Positions 14,116-23,826 of a DNA stretch of 32,401 bases are shown here, piece by piece (position 1 is the stretch's first letter; every line of letters begins with the position of its first letter). The position numbers and the translations under genes were made by a program. The stretch is from a virus. The DNA lies in the IMG/VR virus record IMGVR_UViG_3300042340_000166, positions 1-32,401 of that record. One strand, 5' to 3'. The notes under the pieces were generated by a model. The model was not told where the DNA came from, made no database searches, and saw only the letters and a program-made list of their open reading frames with translations.

Positions 14116-16124
14116 TGCCTAATCAACTACCACTTCTCTTTGGCGGAACGGGAAGCCCACCCGAAGTACAGACACTCAGGTTGTCCGAGGAGTCTCCTCG
14201 TTTCCTCAAGAGATTTGGTCCTAGCAATCTCATCGTAGATCAGGTTCCAGACTTCATAAATCGGGATCATGTTGATTTCCGTAGATTCGTTGAGGCATAC
14301 TACGAATGGCTTGAGCAGTATCAGAATGCATTCGGAATCATCGATGCATTCATGGAACACACCGATATCGATCAGAGCATCGGGATGTTCACACAGGACT
14401 TCCGAGCAATGTACTTGCAGAACTTCCCCATTCAACTCGCAACCGATGCCAATGGCAATGTGATCAGCGAGGCAAACTTCCTCAAGAATGTCAGGAACTT
14501 CTATGGATCAAAGGGAACCGAGAAGGCATATAGGTTCCTGTTCAGGCTGATATTCAATGCCGTGTCCGAGGTGAAGTATCCGGGCGAGGACATATTGAAA
14601 TGCTCTCATGGCAGATGGATCGAACGGACATCGCTGAAAACCACCAACGATGGCGGAACGGCAAACTATGCGATGGCAGGAAATCAGGTGTACCAACTTG
14701 ATCCGATCAGCGGGGATGTCTCTGCATCTGCCACCGTCACCGAGGTCACTCAGTATCGCAAGAGATACTACGATGTGAACGAGGTGTTCATAAAGGACAT
14801 CTTCGGTACATTTATCCCCAACAGGACTCTCTACTGCAACACGGGAACTTCCGATCTTGAGGAAGATGTATATCCTGTCGTGTCGCGCATAGATGTGATC
14901 AACGGTGGATCCGAATACAGCGAAACTGATGATGTCACTGTAAGCACCAACGGAGACGGCATCGGGCTTCATGTAAGCATCGAACTTGTTGATGTGAAGG
15001 GCGTGATCAAGGCAGTCAAGATCATAGATTCAGGAGTCGGCTATAGTGGTACTTTCACCAGCAGCATTGCAACCAACAGCGGTGATGGCAAGGCAGTCAT
15101 ATCCCCCGTGGTCGGAGCAGTGACGAACTATACTGGCTTCTATGTCGGAAACAACGGAAAGTTGAGTTCGAACAAGAAGATATACGATGCCTACTACTAT
15201 CAGGAGTTCTCATATGCCCTGAAGAGCGAGATATCGTTCTCACGCTACAAGGAACTCTACAAGAAACTTGTGCATCCCGCAGGATTCAAGATGTTTGGCG
15301 AGATGTTGGTGAAGCGGGACATAGTGGATGCATTGCCGTTCCATTCCGAGTTTCAGAGATATGAGTTGCCTTTCATCGGGCATTATACTCCGTACAGGCT
15401 AGGAACCACAGCCGACCTGTACAACAAATATCTAAATGGATTCAATCCGCGGGGAAACACATACAGCGCAAACCAGGCATATGGTGCAAGTGGTGGAAAG
15501 TTGTTCATAGAACCCGTTGGATTCACTTTTCTATCAGGAACAACATGGACAGCAGTAACGGCAACGGGATCTTCAAACAACATCATAACTGCAAATATCT
15601 TTGAGTTTGTCCGCATAGGGGAGACTTATGCTGCGGCATATCTCAAGCAAATAGATTTCGACACGCTTGCTGCTGGATTTGGTGGAACAGGGTTTTCCGA
15701 AGGTTCCAACATTATCATCACAAATAGCGGTGCGGTTGGATTCACTGCCAACATAAAGATGATTAGAAATGGTTTGGGAATAGTGGTGGAATCTGGTGCA
15801 ACGGCTCATGATCCTCAAGGAAAGCCTCTTGGAGCAAGCGGTAGCGTCGAGGGCTACATAGAAGCACAGGGATTGAGTTATTCGTATTGGGAAATCTACC
15901 ACCACCCAAACATCAGGGGAATAGTGGGTCTTACGAACATATGGGAAGGTGGAACAGGCATAGGTGCATCGTTTGGGGCAGTCTGCCTCAAGCCTTTCAT
16001 GAAGATGCCATTTGGCTATCACTTCCACTCAAATGCCATCGGCACTCCATACGAAGGCACTACGGGCAGCAACAGGGAATATGGATTGATTGAAAGTACA
16101 ACTTTAGTATCTCCGAACTTCTAA
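14115..16124 (+). CDS. Baseplate structural protein in the gp7 position
   Basis: This 669-residue protein has an N-terminal part I recognise from T4-like cyanophages: VPDFINRDHVDFRRFVEAYYEWLEQ, FRAMYLQNFP, then FLKNVRNFYGSKGTEKAYRFLFRLIFN and YPGEDILKCSHGRWIE. A repetitive beta part follows (about 190-345) with INGGSEYSETDDVTV and IIDSGVGYSG. A second conserved block is SFSRYKELYKKLVHPAGFKMFGEML. The Gly-rich end has short aromatic strands. The gene sits between gp6 and gp8, where T4 has gp7 (1032 aa), so it may serve as the wedge backbone, but I see no sequence match to T4 gp7. The beta repeats could instead bind another baseplate part. Confidence 0.7.
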   Translation: MPNQLPLLFGGTGSPPEVQTLRLSEESPRFLKRFGPSNLIVDQVPDFINRDHVDFRRFVEAYYEWLEQYQNAFGIIDAFMEHTDIDQSIGMFTQDFRAMYLQNFPIQLATDANGNVISEANFLKNVRNFYGSKGTEKAYRFLFRLIFNAVSEVKYPGEDILKCSHGRWIERTSLKTTNDGGTANYAMAGNQVYQLDPISGDVSASATVTEVTQYRKRYYDVNEVFIKDIFGTFIPNRTLYCNTGTSDLEEDVYPVVSRIDVINGGSEYSETDDVTVSTNGDGIGLHVSIELVDVKGVIKAVKIIDSGVGYSGTFTSSIATNSGDGKAVISPVVGAVTNYTGFYVGNNGKLSSNKKIYDAYYYQEFSYALKSEISFSRYKELYKKLVHPAGFKMFGEMLVKRDIVDALPFHSEFQRYELPFIGHYTPYRLGTTADLYNKYLNGFNPRGNTYSANQAYGASGGKLFIEPVGFTFLSGTTWTAVTATGSSNNIITANIFEFVRIGETYAAAYLKQIDFDTLAAGFGGTGFSEGSNIIITNSGAVGFTANIKMIRNGLGIVVESGATAHDPQGKPLGASGSVEGYIEAQGLSYSYWEIYHHPNIRGIVGLTNIWEGGTGIGASFGAVCLKPFMKMPFGYHFHSNAIGTPYEGTTGSNREYGLIESTTLVSPNF

Positions 16125-16125
16125 T

Positions 16126-18435
16126 ATGGCAAACAACGCTCTCAAGACTCTACTGAAGACCGATCTGATAGACATCATCAGAGGAAGTCTATCGTCAAAC
16201 AACAACTACTATCTCTTTGTCAGTCGAGCAGTTCCTTACGAGGATGTTGCTGACACGACAGTGGTGGAGAGCGATAGCGTTCCTCCTTCAATCGGTGAAT
16301 CGTCAAGGAATGCATATGACACCTACAGGAACATGCTGTTTCTCAAGAGACTCCGTCCTGAGAACATGAGGCTTGTCATACCGAGGGTCAACTGGACTTC
16401 GGGATCGGTCTATACTGCCTATTCAGAGACAACCGACATGGCAGGTAAGTCCTACTATGTCTTGACCACCGAGTTCAATGTCTACAAGTGCATGGGTGCA
16501 AACGGAACATCGCGAATCATGCCGACAGGCAAGTCCAGCGAGGTCATCTCGCTTGCCGATGGCTACAAATGGAAATACATCTATTCCGTACCCGAGGATG
16601 ACATTGAGTTCCTCACCCTTGAGTATATGCCTGTGTTCACGGCATTTGAGGATTTTGCAGAGCAGAAGGAAGTGCAGAATACCGCTCTTGCTGGCTCAAT
16701 CGATTCCGTATCGATCAATGCAAACCTAAGCCCGACATTCGACAAGATATTCAGAAACACAAGGTTCATCAGCAATCTTTATGCCGAGCAGATAAGAACC
16801 GATCTTTCGATAAACGTCAACACGGCTGGCTCATCGTACATATCGTTCGTACCCGCTGGAGAGGAAAGCGATCCTGCCAACGACTATTGGAACAACTATG
16901 CGGTCTACATCAGCGGTGGTCCTGGAGTCGGTCAGTATCTCAGGATACTCGACTTCACGAAGGCAGGAACTGGCGTAAGTTACTTCTATGCCAACGTGAC
17001 TCCATCGTTGGAAAGAACAATAGACGGTAGCAGTGAGTTCAAGATAGTTCCCTACATCGTCGTTGATGGCGACGGACAGGATGCCGTTGTGGTCCCAACC
17101 ACATCTTCGGTGAAGAAGATAACTGGTCTTAGTGTAATCAATTCTGGCAAGAACTACACATATGCCAAGCCAAGAGTTGTCACCGAGAGCGGAAGCGTGA
17201 CCATAGGCTCTGCTGTTTCAAACTTGAATGCATCGATGTCTGCAAATCTTTCCACTCCCGCAGGGCATGGAGCGAATGCGATAAAGGAGTTTGGTGCAGC
17301 AGACCTCATGGTGGTGATGGAACTTGAGGGAACCGAAGGTGGCAAGTTTTCGGTGCGGAATGATTTCCGTCAGTTTGGAATCGTCAAGAAGCCATATCTC
17401 AACGGGGGCTTGACCTTTGCAGGAGAGGAAGAGGCAGTCTCCCTCAAGGCATTGATTCGAAAGCAACCGAACAAGAGCGACCTGTATCAGCAAAACACCT
17501 TTGTTCCTGGAAACTACATCTACGGATATGAGAGCAGGGCTAGTGCAAAGATTCTGGATTCGGAAGTCATTCCAGGATCAAGATTCCACAGGCTAGTTCT
17601 TACCGACATAGTCGGAAACTTTAGGTTCTCCGAAGACTCTTCGGTCAATACCCGCATATACTACAATGCACTCTACACAGGTTCCTTTGGAACTGGCGAC
17701 ATAGTCAATCAATATAAGAATATCGTTGGATTGACCCTCTCTGCTCGCGGTGAGATAGTTTCTTATGACTTGCCAGAGAGAAACTTCGTCGTGAAGACCA
17801 CATTCGGTGCCTTTGTCGCTGGCAAGACCCTGACATTCCTTGGAGCGTCTGGTGGATATACCATGAACACTCCGTCGATAGTCGATGTTGACGAGGAGTT
17901 TGGCGAGATGCTGAAGCAGATTCAGTCCGGACAAACATCAGGAAGTCAGTTCTTGAGGTTTGCTGGTGATGAGAACTTTGGCAGACTTGCCTCGACGGCA
18001 TTCGTCCCGACGCTCATTGAGGATCTTGGAGAATACAGCACGACGACCAAGTTGACCATCGTCTCTTCGGGTTCTCCGTTCACGGATGGTGTAATCGTCG
18101 GTGCTGCTGCGGATGGAACCATAAAGCAGACGAACAGCACCACGCTAAGACAAGTCACTGGCGATGTGGTGGACTTCGTGGTGCCAGGTGGAGTCGGGCT
18201 TACGGGAACCATTCACTTGAGCAATGTCAAGGGTTCCTTCAACACCACCGACGCACTCTTCTTCTCGTCATATGGTCTGACGGCTGAAACACAACTGACA
18301 AGCACCACCATAAACAACATTGTGCAATCCGAGATCGACATAGGTTCCGGAGAGTTGTTATACATAGAAAATATACGACCTGTAGAGAGAAATGTCGAGC
18401 AATCCGAACAATTCAAGATTGTGATCGGCTTCTAG
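16126..18435 (+). CDS. 8: gp8-like baseplate wedge protein, long form
   Basis: The first 175 residues match the T4 gp8 pattern seen in cyanophages: KTDLIDIIRGSLSSNNNYYLFVSRAVPYED, SRNAYDTYRNMLFLKRLRPENMRLVIPRVNW, GKSYYVLTTEFNVYKCMGANGTS, and DGYKWKYIYSVPEDD...LTLEYMPVFT. T4 gp8 has 334 aa; this protein has 769, with a long beta-rich insertion or extension (about 210-700). In T4 gp8 lies in the outer wedge and helps hold gp7 and gp10. The ATG at 16126 follows the previous stop after 1 base, with no ribosome site visible, so translation may depend on coupling. Confidence 0.85.
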   Translation: MANNALKTLLKTDLIDIIRGSLSSNNNYYLFVSRAVPYEDVADTTVVESDSVPPSIGESSRNAYDTYRNMLFLKRLRPENMRLVIPRVNWTSGSVYTAYSETTDMAGKSYYVLTTEFNVYKCMGANGTSRIMPTGKSSEVISLADGYKWKYIYSVPEDDIEFLTLEYMPVFTAFEDFAEQKEVQNTALAGSIDSVSINANLSPTFDKIFRNTRFISNLYAEQIRTDLSINVNTAGSSYISFVPAGEESDPANDYWNNYAVYISGGPGVGQYLRILDFTKAGTGVSYFYANVTPSLERTIDGSSEFKIVPYIVVDGDGQDAVVVPTTSSVKKITGLSVINSGKNYTYAKPRVVTESGSVTIGSAVSNLNASMSANLSTPAGHGANAIKEFGAADLMVVMELEGTEGGKFSVRNDFRQFGIVKKPYLNGGLTFAGEEEAVSLKALIRKQPNKSDLYQQNTFVPGNYIYGYESRASAKILDSEVIPGSRFHRLVLTDIVGNFRFSEDSSVNTRIYYNALYTGSFGTGDIVNQYKNIVGLTLSARGEIVSYDLPERNFVVKTTFGAFVAGKTLTFLGASGGYTMNTPSIVDVDEEFGEMLKQIQSGQTSGSQFLRFAGDENFGRLASTAFVPTLIEDLGEYSTTTKLTIVSSGSPFTDGVIVGAAADGTIKQTNSTTLRQVTGDVVDFVVPGGVGLTGTIHLSNVKGSFNTTDALFFSSYGLTAETQLTSTTINNIVQSEIDIGSGELLYIENIRPVERNVEQSEQFKIVIGF

Positions 18436-18447
18436 GAGCAAATGTAG

Positions 18448-21400
18448 ATGCCTTCTTACGACCCAGATCTATTCAATGTTGATCCATACTATGACGACTT
18501 CAGTGAGGAAAGAAAGTTCCTGCGGATGCTGTTTCGACCTGGGTATGCCGTTCAGGCGCGAGAACTGACCCAACTACAGACCATCCTACAGAATCAGATT
18601 GAGCGTTTTGGAAACAACATCTTCAAGGATGGCAGCAACATCATCGGTGGAGAAATATCCACTCAGACTCTCAGTTATGTTCGCATCAATCCCAACACAA
18701 CGACCACCCCGATAGCCGAAGTCACGCAGTCCGATCTCTACGGGCATAGGCTGATTCAGCGCGACGGGGACGGAAACATAATATCCAAGGCTATCGTCGT
18801 TCGCTATCTTCCGAGATACAGCGATGCCGATCCGTATGGAGTTGCCATCATATCCTATATGACTGGCACTGAGTTCACGCCAGATGCAGTCCTTGAATGC
18901 GACAATCCCGACAAGTTGTTCTCGGTACGGGTTCCTCCGGCTAATCCAAACACCCCTGCAACGGGCAGGGTACGAATCGTAGCCATAAGCGAGGGAATCT
19001 ACTATGTGAACGGGCATTTTGTCCGCACCAACGAGCAGATTCAACCCGCATATGTCGTGACCAACAACATACGGGTATTTGCAAATCCAACCGGTATCAT
19101 GGGCTTTGAGGTTCTCTCAAACATAGTCACAGAAAGGGATGACTATACCCTCAAGGATCCTGCTAATGGCAGTTACAACTACAATGCTCCCGGCTCGCAT
19201 CGCTTCAAGATAGATCTTGAACTCAAGTTCCTTGCTTCGATTGCTGACGAGAACTTCATAGAACTGGTCGTCTATGAGAATGGCGAAGTCATAAAGAAGT
19301 TCGATGACACCCAGTATTCGGATCTTGTCAAGTTGTTTGCCCAAAGGACATACGACGAGAGCGGCAACTATGTCGTCAAGCCATTCGACATCTCGTTCCG
19401 TGATGGAGACTCGACCAAGGTCTTTGCCGATGTTGGTTCAGGAAAGGCATATGTCTTCGGCTATGAATATGAATCCAAGTTCAAGGACATCGTTGAGATT
19501 CCCCGAGCAAGGACCGCGGGAAACTACACGGATGCCCGTGTGGACAACTACTACGGCAACTATGCTGTCGGCAAGTACTACCCCGAGAGCGGGGACCGAC
19601 TCAACTCTCTGTTCTCAAGCATTCAGTCTGGTGAGAGAAGTCTTGCATATCAGATATACGGAGCAACCGCACAGGTTCCATCGACCGAGTATCTTGACAA
19701 GGCTCTGTTCGAGGCATTCCTGCTCAAGGTGGAGCCAATCGGAGCCACTGCCTATTCGACTGAAGGCGGGACAATGGAGTTCAAGGCATATCTGTCGAAC
19801 ATAACGCAGATCAATGCCACTGGCGATATAAATCAGCCACTCAATCTATATCTCTACTCATATGCAACTGGTCTTTCCACGAAGATCATGAGCGATGTGA
19901 CCTTGTTCCGCTCGACTCAGCCAACGAGCCAGTCGAGACTGCCCAAGTTGTACGATGCTGAGGATCAGAATCTGCTGGTGCGCTTGAACGGAAACACCCC
20001 CACCACTATGGTGAAGGATGTGAATGCCATATCGTTCGTCGGTGAGGTTTCCCGTGGCTTCGTGGTTGACAATGCAAACCGCTTCCCGTTTGTCTCGCAT
20101 GGGCAGGGATCGAACTATGCATGGTGCTTTGAGAATGGATTTGTCCCCAGCGGCAACGATGTTGTCATCGATGAAACCGATGGGTACTACCTCGTATATG
20201 AATCGGGTACGGCACTTCGCCGTGGAACCATACTCCGCATCGTCGGGGAAAACATCACGGTTCCGACAGGACAGACCAAGGTAACAGGCAAGATCACTGG
20301 TGACGGAGACTTCGTGCAGATAACATCTGCATTGCCCCTTGGTTCCTACTACCTTGTGGGAAAGACGAAGGCAGACTCCATCAACATCCCACAGAATCCC
20401 GTGGGCAAGGTGAGGCAGAAGACCAAGGCAACCTACAGCGAGGTCATTACCAACACCATAAACACGCTCAACGTCTTCAAGCGCAACATCAGGAGAAACT
20501 CCGTTGGTGATGTGGTTTGGATGTACTTTGTTCTTGACAAGGCAGATGCCATCAAGATAGAGAGCATCACCGATGGTGCAGGAAACGACATAAGCGACGA
20601 GTTCCTTTTTGATACTGGTCAGAGGGATGCTGTGTATCTGCTCGGCAGAATATATGTCAAGCCAGACTACTACACGAAGTATGCTGAGAACACCACATTC
20701 CAGATCAATGTGACCTACTCGTACTACGAGCATTCTGGATATGGACCAATCACCCGCGAATCATATGCTGGCGTTTCATACGATGACATTCAGGTCTTCG
20801 TAAGCCCAAGAACTGGCGACTCCGTCAATCTTGCGAATGCCGCAGACTATCGCTATCTTGCCAAGATCGCAGGATATGTTTCCTCTGGTGCCACAAGCGA
20901 TGCAGTTGGATCGACCACACCAAGCAATCTGTTCAACCGACCCGTGATTCGCTACAGCAATGGATTGATACCCGACAAGTCAACCGTGGCAAGCACCCAT
21001 GTGGCATATCTTCCACGCATTGACAAACTCGTCGTGTCGAAGAACATTGCCGCAGACGATGCAGCGGATCTCACCACTCTACAGAGGCTTGGTGGAGTTC
21101 CCAGCGATTCTCCCGTCATTCCAGAGGATATCACGGACTCAATGACGCTTTTCGTCCTCAGTGTCCCTGCATACACCTTCAATGGCTCGGACATAAAGGC
21201 ACAATCGATTGGAAACACCCGATACACCATGAAGGATATCGGTGATCTTTCGAGCAGGATGAATGCCATTGAGCAGACGGTCGAACTCAGCGATATCGAA
21301 CAGAGCGTGATCTCGCGCGACTTGAGGACAAGCGCCGGTGCCGATGCAGTCAAGAGGGCTATTCTCGTAGATACCTTCAACGGGCATTCGGTTGGAGATG

Positions 21401-23655
21401 TGTCTGACGAAGACTACCGCTGCTCCATAGATGTCGAACGCGGGCTGCTTCGCCCATCGTTTGAATCCAATGCCTATTCATTCCGCTACGCTGGCTTCGA
21501 TCCAGGCATCACCCTGACAACGGACAATATTCTCTGTGGTGACTACACAGGAACATCCTTCATCTATCAGGACAAGGCAAGCGGAACCATAAACCTTAAC
21601 TCGTTCTGCCTTCCAAACTGGGTTGGAAACATCGTACTCACGCCGTTCGCTGACTACTGGTACGACACTGTCACAAGACCAATCGTGCAGTTCAACGACG
21701 ATGGGTCGAATGAAGCATGGCAGATCAGCAACATGAACAACAACAATGGTCATGGTTCGCAGTGGAACGATTGGGAGAGCCTGTGGAACGGCATCTCAGT
21801 CGAACTCAGCGAGGCTGAAAGCAAGAAGAACAGCGACTTCTTTGCAAGGGTCCGCGAGAAGGAAATCGATCCTGTCGTTGACAGGAGATGGAATGCCAAG
21901 ACCAAGGTCCGCAGGTTCACGATTCCCCTCGACAAACTCCGTGACAGGTTCTCTCCTGCCATTCGCAAGAAGGACTACTATGTTGACATTGGGTACAGCA
22001 CGCTGATCAACAAGAGTGTCTGTCCATACATGCGTGGTGTCACCCTCACGTTCGATGCCCACAACATGAAGCCAGGAACTCAGGTTCATGTATTCATGGA
22101 CAATGTCAATATGAATCAATACTGCACCGTCAATGGTGCAACCGGTCCATTCACGACATCGCTCGCGGATGGCTCGGTGACTGGGATCACAATGAGCGTT
22201 CCAGATGGAACATTCGTTGTCGGTGACAAGATAATCCGCTTGATTGACGATGCAAACAACAACATCGAAAATGCCACTACCATTGCAGAGGCTACCTTCT
22301 ATACCACAGGGACAAACTACGAGAATCCATTTGGAATCTCCTCAATCAGACCCGTGGATGTCAGAAGGAAGACTCCGAACAGCAACAAGGTAGTGAGCAA
22401 TCCGCTGTATCGCAAGAAGAGCATAAACACCACGAAGTATAATCAGTGGATTGATCCTCTTGCACAGACTTTTGAAGTCAGCGAGAATGACAATCCCAAT
22501 GGCGTGTTCCTTGCGAGCGTGGATCTCTACTTCTCCACAAGAGACAAGGAACTTCCCGTCACGGTGGAAATATGCCCCGTGGTGAATGGAATCCCAAATC
22601 CATCTGTCATACTGCCATTCAGCACCGTGACTCTCAGCCCATCGGGTGTCAATGCCAGCGAGAACACCCCAAGGGCAACCAACTTCAAGTTCTCGACTCC
22701 AGTGTTCCTTTCACCTGGCTCATATGCCATTCTCGTCAGGACGAACAGCCTGAGATACAATGTCTATGTGGCGAATATCGGAAAGAACGACATAGTCACG
22801 GAAAAGAGAATATCGTCCACATTCAGCGGAGGTATGCTCTTCAAGGCACAGAATGCATCGGAGCCAGTTGGTGATGCAAACACCGATCTTATGTTCCGCA
22901 TCAATCGCTGCAAGTTCGATGCGCCTGGTGGTTCGATCATACTTAGCCATGTCAATCAGTCGGAAGACTTTGTTGCTGATCTCGTACAGCCCAATGTGTT
23001 TGCATTCATTCCACAGAACCTGACCCTATCGACAAGCATACTTGTAGGTCCAAAGGAATACAATGCCACGGTGAACAGGAACCTGCGGCTTGATTCTCCA
23101 TTCACCGTCAACGAGTCTGCGGACTTTGAGATGATTTTCAACCTGGGTGGAAACAACACCGATACGGGAACCTTCATGATCGACCTCGACAGGACGAATG
23201 CCGTGGTGGTGAAGAACCTCATCAATGCCAGCGAGAACAGCACCAATGTCGAGGAGGCGATATTCTCGGGAAGAGATGACGATACCGCCAGATACATTTC
23301 AAAGAAGGTTCTGATTCCCAATGGGCAGACTGCCAAGGAAATCAAGGTCATTCTGGATGCAAACATCCCCAAGGATACATTCATCCGCGTATATGCGAAG
23401 ACATACAACTCGGAGCAGATCACCTCTGATCTGGTTGGATACAAGAGAATGGCAATAGAACCGACAAGCGAGTTCTTCGTCGGCGGCGTGTTCACGAACT
23501 CGCTCAACGACAACGATTTCAGGGAAGCCACCTATTCAGTGGTTCCAAGTGGAACGGATTGGTTCAATGTGTTTGCCATCAAGGTCTGCATGTATACCTT
23601 GAACTCGGCAAAGGTTCCCGTTGTCAAGAATCTCCGTGTGGTGGCAATCGAATGA
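18448..23655 (+). CDS. Very long DUF4815-type baseplate / fibre-base protein
   Basis: At 1735 residues this is the largest protein in the window. The start (FNVDPYYDDFSEERKFLRMLFRPGYAVQARELTQLQTILQNQIERFGNNIF) is typical of the DUF4815 family. About residue 850 is HVAYLPRIDKLVV. At about 931-1010 are LSSRMNAIEQTVELSDIE and ILVDTFNGHSVGDVSDEDY. At about 1331-1500 is a jelly-roll-like domain (WIDPLAQTFEVSENDNPNGVFLASVDLYF). Large proteins of this type are known as baseplate periphery proteins in T4-like cyanophages and are thought to take the place of T4 gp9/gp10 in holding fibres. The ATG at 18448 has a strong AGGAG site; the stop overlaps the next gene (ATGA). Confidence 0.8.
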   Translation: MPSYDPDLFNVDPYYDDFSEERKFLRMLFRPGYAVQARELTQLQTILQNQIERFGNNIFKDGSNIIGGEISTQTLSYVRINPNTTTTPIAEVTQSDLYGHRLIQRDGDGNIISKAIVVRYLPRYSDADPYGVAIISYMTGTEFTPDAVLECDNPDKLFSVRVPPANPNTPATGRVRIVAISEGIYYVNGHFVRTNEQIQPAYVVTNNIRVFANPTGIMGFEVLSNIVTERDDYTLKDPANGSYNYNAPGSHRFKIDLELKFLASIADENFIELVVYENGEVIKKFDDTQYSDLVKLFAQRTYDESGNYVVKPFDISFRDGDSTKVFADVGSGKAYVFGYEYESKFKDIVEIPRARTAGNYTDARVDNYYGNYAVGKYYPESGDRLNSLFSSIQSGERSLAYQIYGATAQVPSTEYLDKALFEAFLLKVEPIGATAYSTEGGTMEFKAYLSNITQINATGDINQPLNLYLYSYATGLSTKIMSDVTLFRSTQPTSQSRLPKLYDAEDQNLLVRLNGNTPTTMVKDVNAISFVGEVSRGFVVDNANRFPFVSHGQGSNYAWCFENGFVPSGNDVVIDETDGYYLVYESGTALRRGTILRIVGENITVPTGQTKVTGKITGDGDFVQITSALPLGSYYLVGKTKADSINIPQNPVGKVRQKTKATYSEVITNTINTLNVFKRNIRRNSVGDVVWMYFVLDKADAIKIESITDGAGNDISDEFLFDTGQRDAVYLLGRIYVKPDYYTKYAENTTFQINVTYSYYEHSGYGPITRESYAGVSYDDIQVFVSPRTGDSVNLANAADYRYLAKIAGYVSSGATSDAVGSTTPSNLFNRPVIRYSNGLIPDKSTVASTHVAYLPRIDKLVVSKNIAADDAADLTTLQRLGGVPSDSPVIPEDITDSMTLFVLSVPAYTFNGSDIKAQSIGNTRYTMKDIGDLSSRMNAIEQTVELSDIEQSVISRDLRTSAGADAVKRAILVDTFNGHSVGDVSDEDYRCSIDVERGLLRPSFESNAYSFRYAGFDPGITLTTDNILCGDYTGTSFIYQDKASGTINLNSFCLPNWVGNIVLTPFADYWYDTVTRPIVQFNDDGSNEAWQISNMNNNNGHGSQWNDWESLWNGISVELSEAESKKNSDFFARVREKEIDPVVDRRWNAKTKVRRFTIPLDKLRDRFSPAIRKKDYYVDIGYSTLINKSVCPYMRGVTLTFDAHNMKPGTQVHVFMDNVNMNQYCTVNGATGPFTTSLADGSVTGITMSVPDGTFVVGDKIIRLIDDANNNIENATTIAEATFYTTGTNYENPFGISSIRPVDVRRKTPNSNKVVSNPLYRKKSINTTKYNQWIDPLAQTFEVSENDNPNGVFLASVDLYFSTRDKELPVTVEICPVVNGIPNPSVILPFSTVTLSPSGVNASENTPRATNFKFSTPVFLSPGSYAILVRTNSLRYNVYVANIGKNDIVTEKRISSTFSGGMLFKAQNASEPVGDANTDLMFRINRCKFDAPGGSIILSHVNQSEDFVADLVQPNVFAFIPQNLTLSTSILVGPKEYNATVNRNLRLDSPFTVNESADFEMIFNLGGNNTDTGTFMIDLDRTNAVVVKNLINASENSTNVEEAIFSGRDDDTARYISKKVLIPNGQTAKEIKVILDANIPKDTFIRVYAKTYNSEQITSDLVGYKRMAIEPTSEFFVGGVFTNSLNDNDFREATYSVVPSGTDWFNVFAIKVCMYTLNSAKVPVVKNLRVVAIE

Positions 23656-23825
23656 AAAGCGACTACATTCGTGACAAGAGTACCGGTGCCTTGATATTGG
23701 TGAACAATGAAAAGGCAAAGACGATACTCAAGCAAAGAAGCATGGATGATGAGATTAGGATTCTGAAAAACGAGATAAATATCTTGAAGGAACAGGTAAA
23801 GCAACTACTAGCAGAGAGAAACTGA
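23652..23825 (+). CDS. Small coiled-coil protein after DUF4815 gene
   Basis: The ATG at 23652 overlaps the previous stop (ATGA), giving a 57-aa protein. An upstream in-frame start at 23559 would read antisense-free but out of frame within the previous gene and is less likely. The protein starts with SDYIRDKSTGALILVNNEKAKTIL and continues with a short amphipathic helix (DDEIRILKNEINILKEQVKQLL), a probable coiled coil. Similar 50-60 aa proteins (a short loop with STGA, then a coiled coil) are known next to fibre genes of T4-like marine phages, without known function. It may trimerise fibres or connect them to the baseplate. A GATAAATA late promoter core lies at its end. Confidence 0.8.
   Translation: MKSDYIRDKSTGALILVNNEKAKTILKQRSMDDEIRILKNEINILKEQVKQLLAERN
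23774..23781 (+). promoter_or_regulatory. Candidate late promoter core for fibre cluster (GATAAATA)
   Basis: GATAAATA, identical to the site ahead of gp48, lies 46 bases upstream of the fibre gene ATG at 23827, inside the coiled-coil gene. A start site there would leave a leader of about 40 bases. It is well placed to give separate, stronger late expression of the adhesin cluster. Confidence 0.5.
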
Positions 23826-23826
23826 G

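Noticed and set aside
19858-20733. 291-aa minus-strand ORF inside the DUF4815 gene
   Set aside because: Composition is typical of an antisense shadow of a long gene, and no recognisable domain is present.
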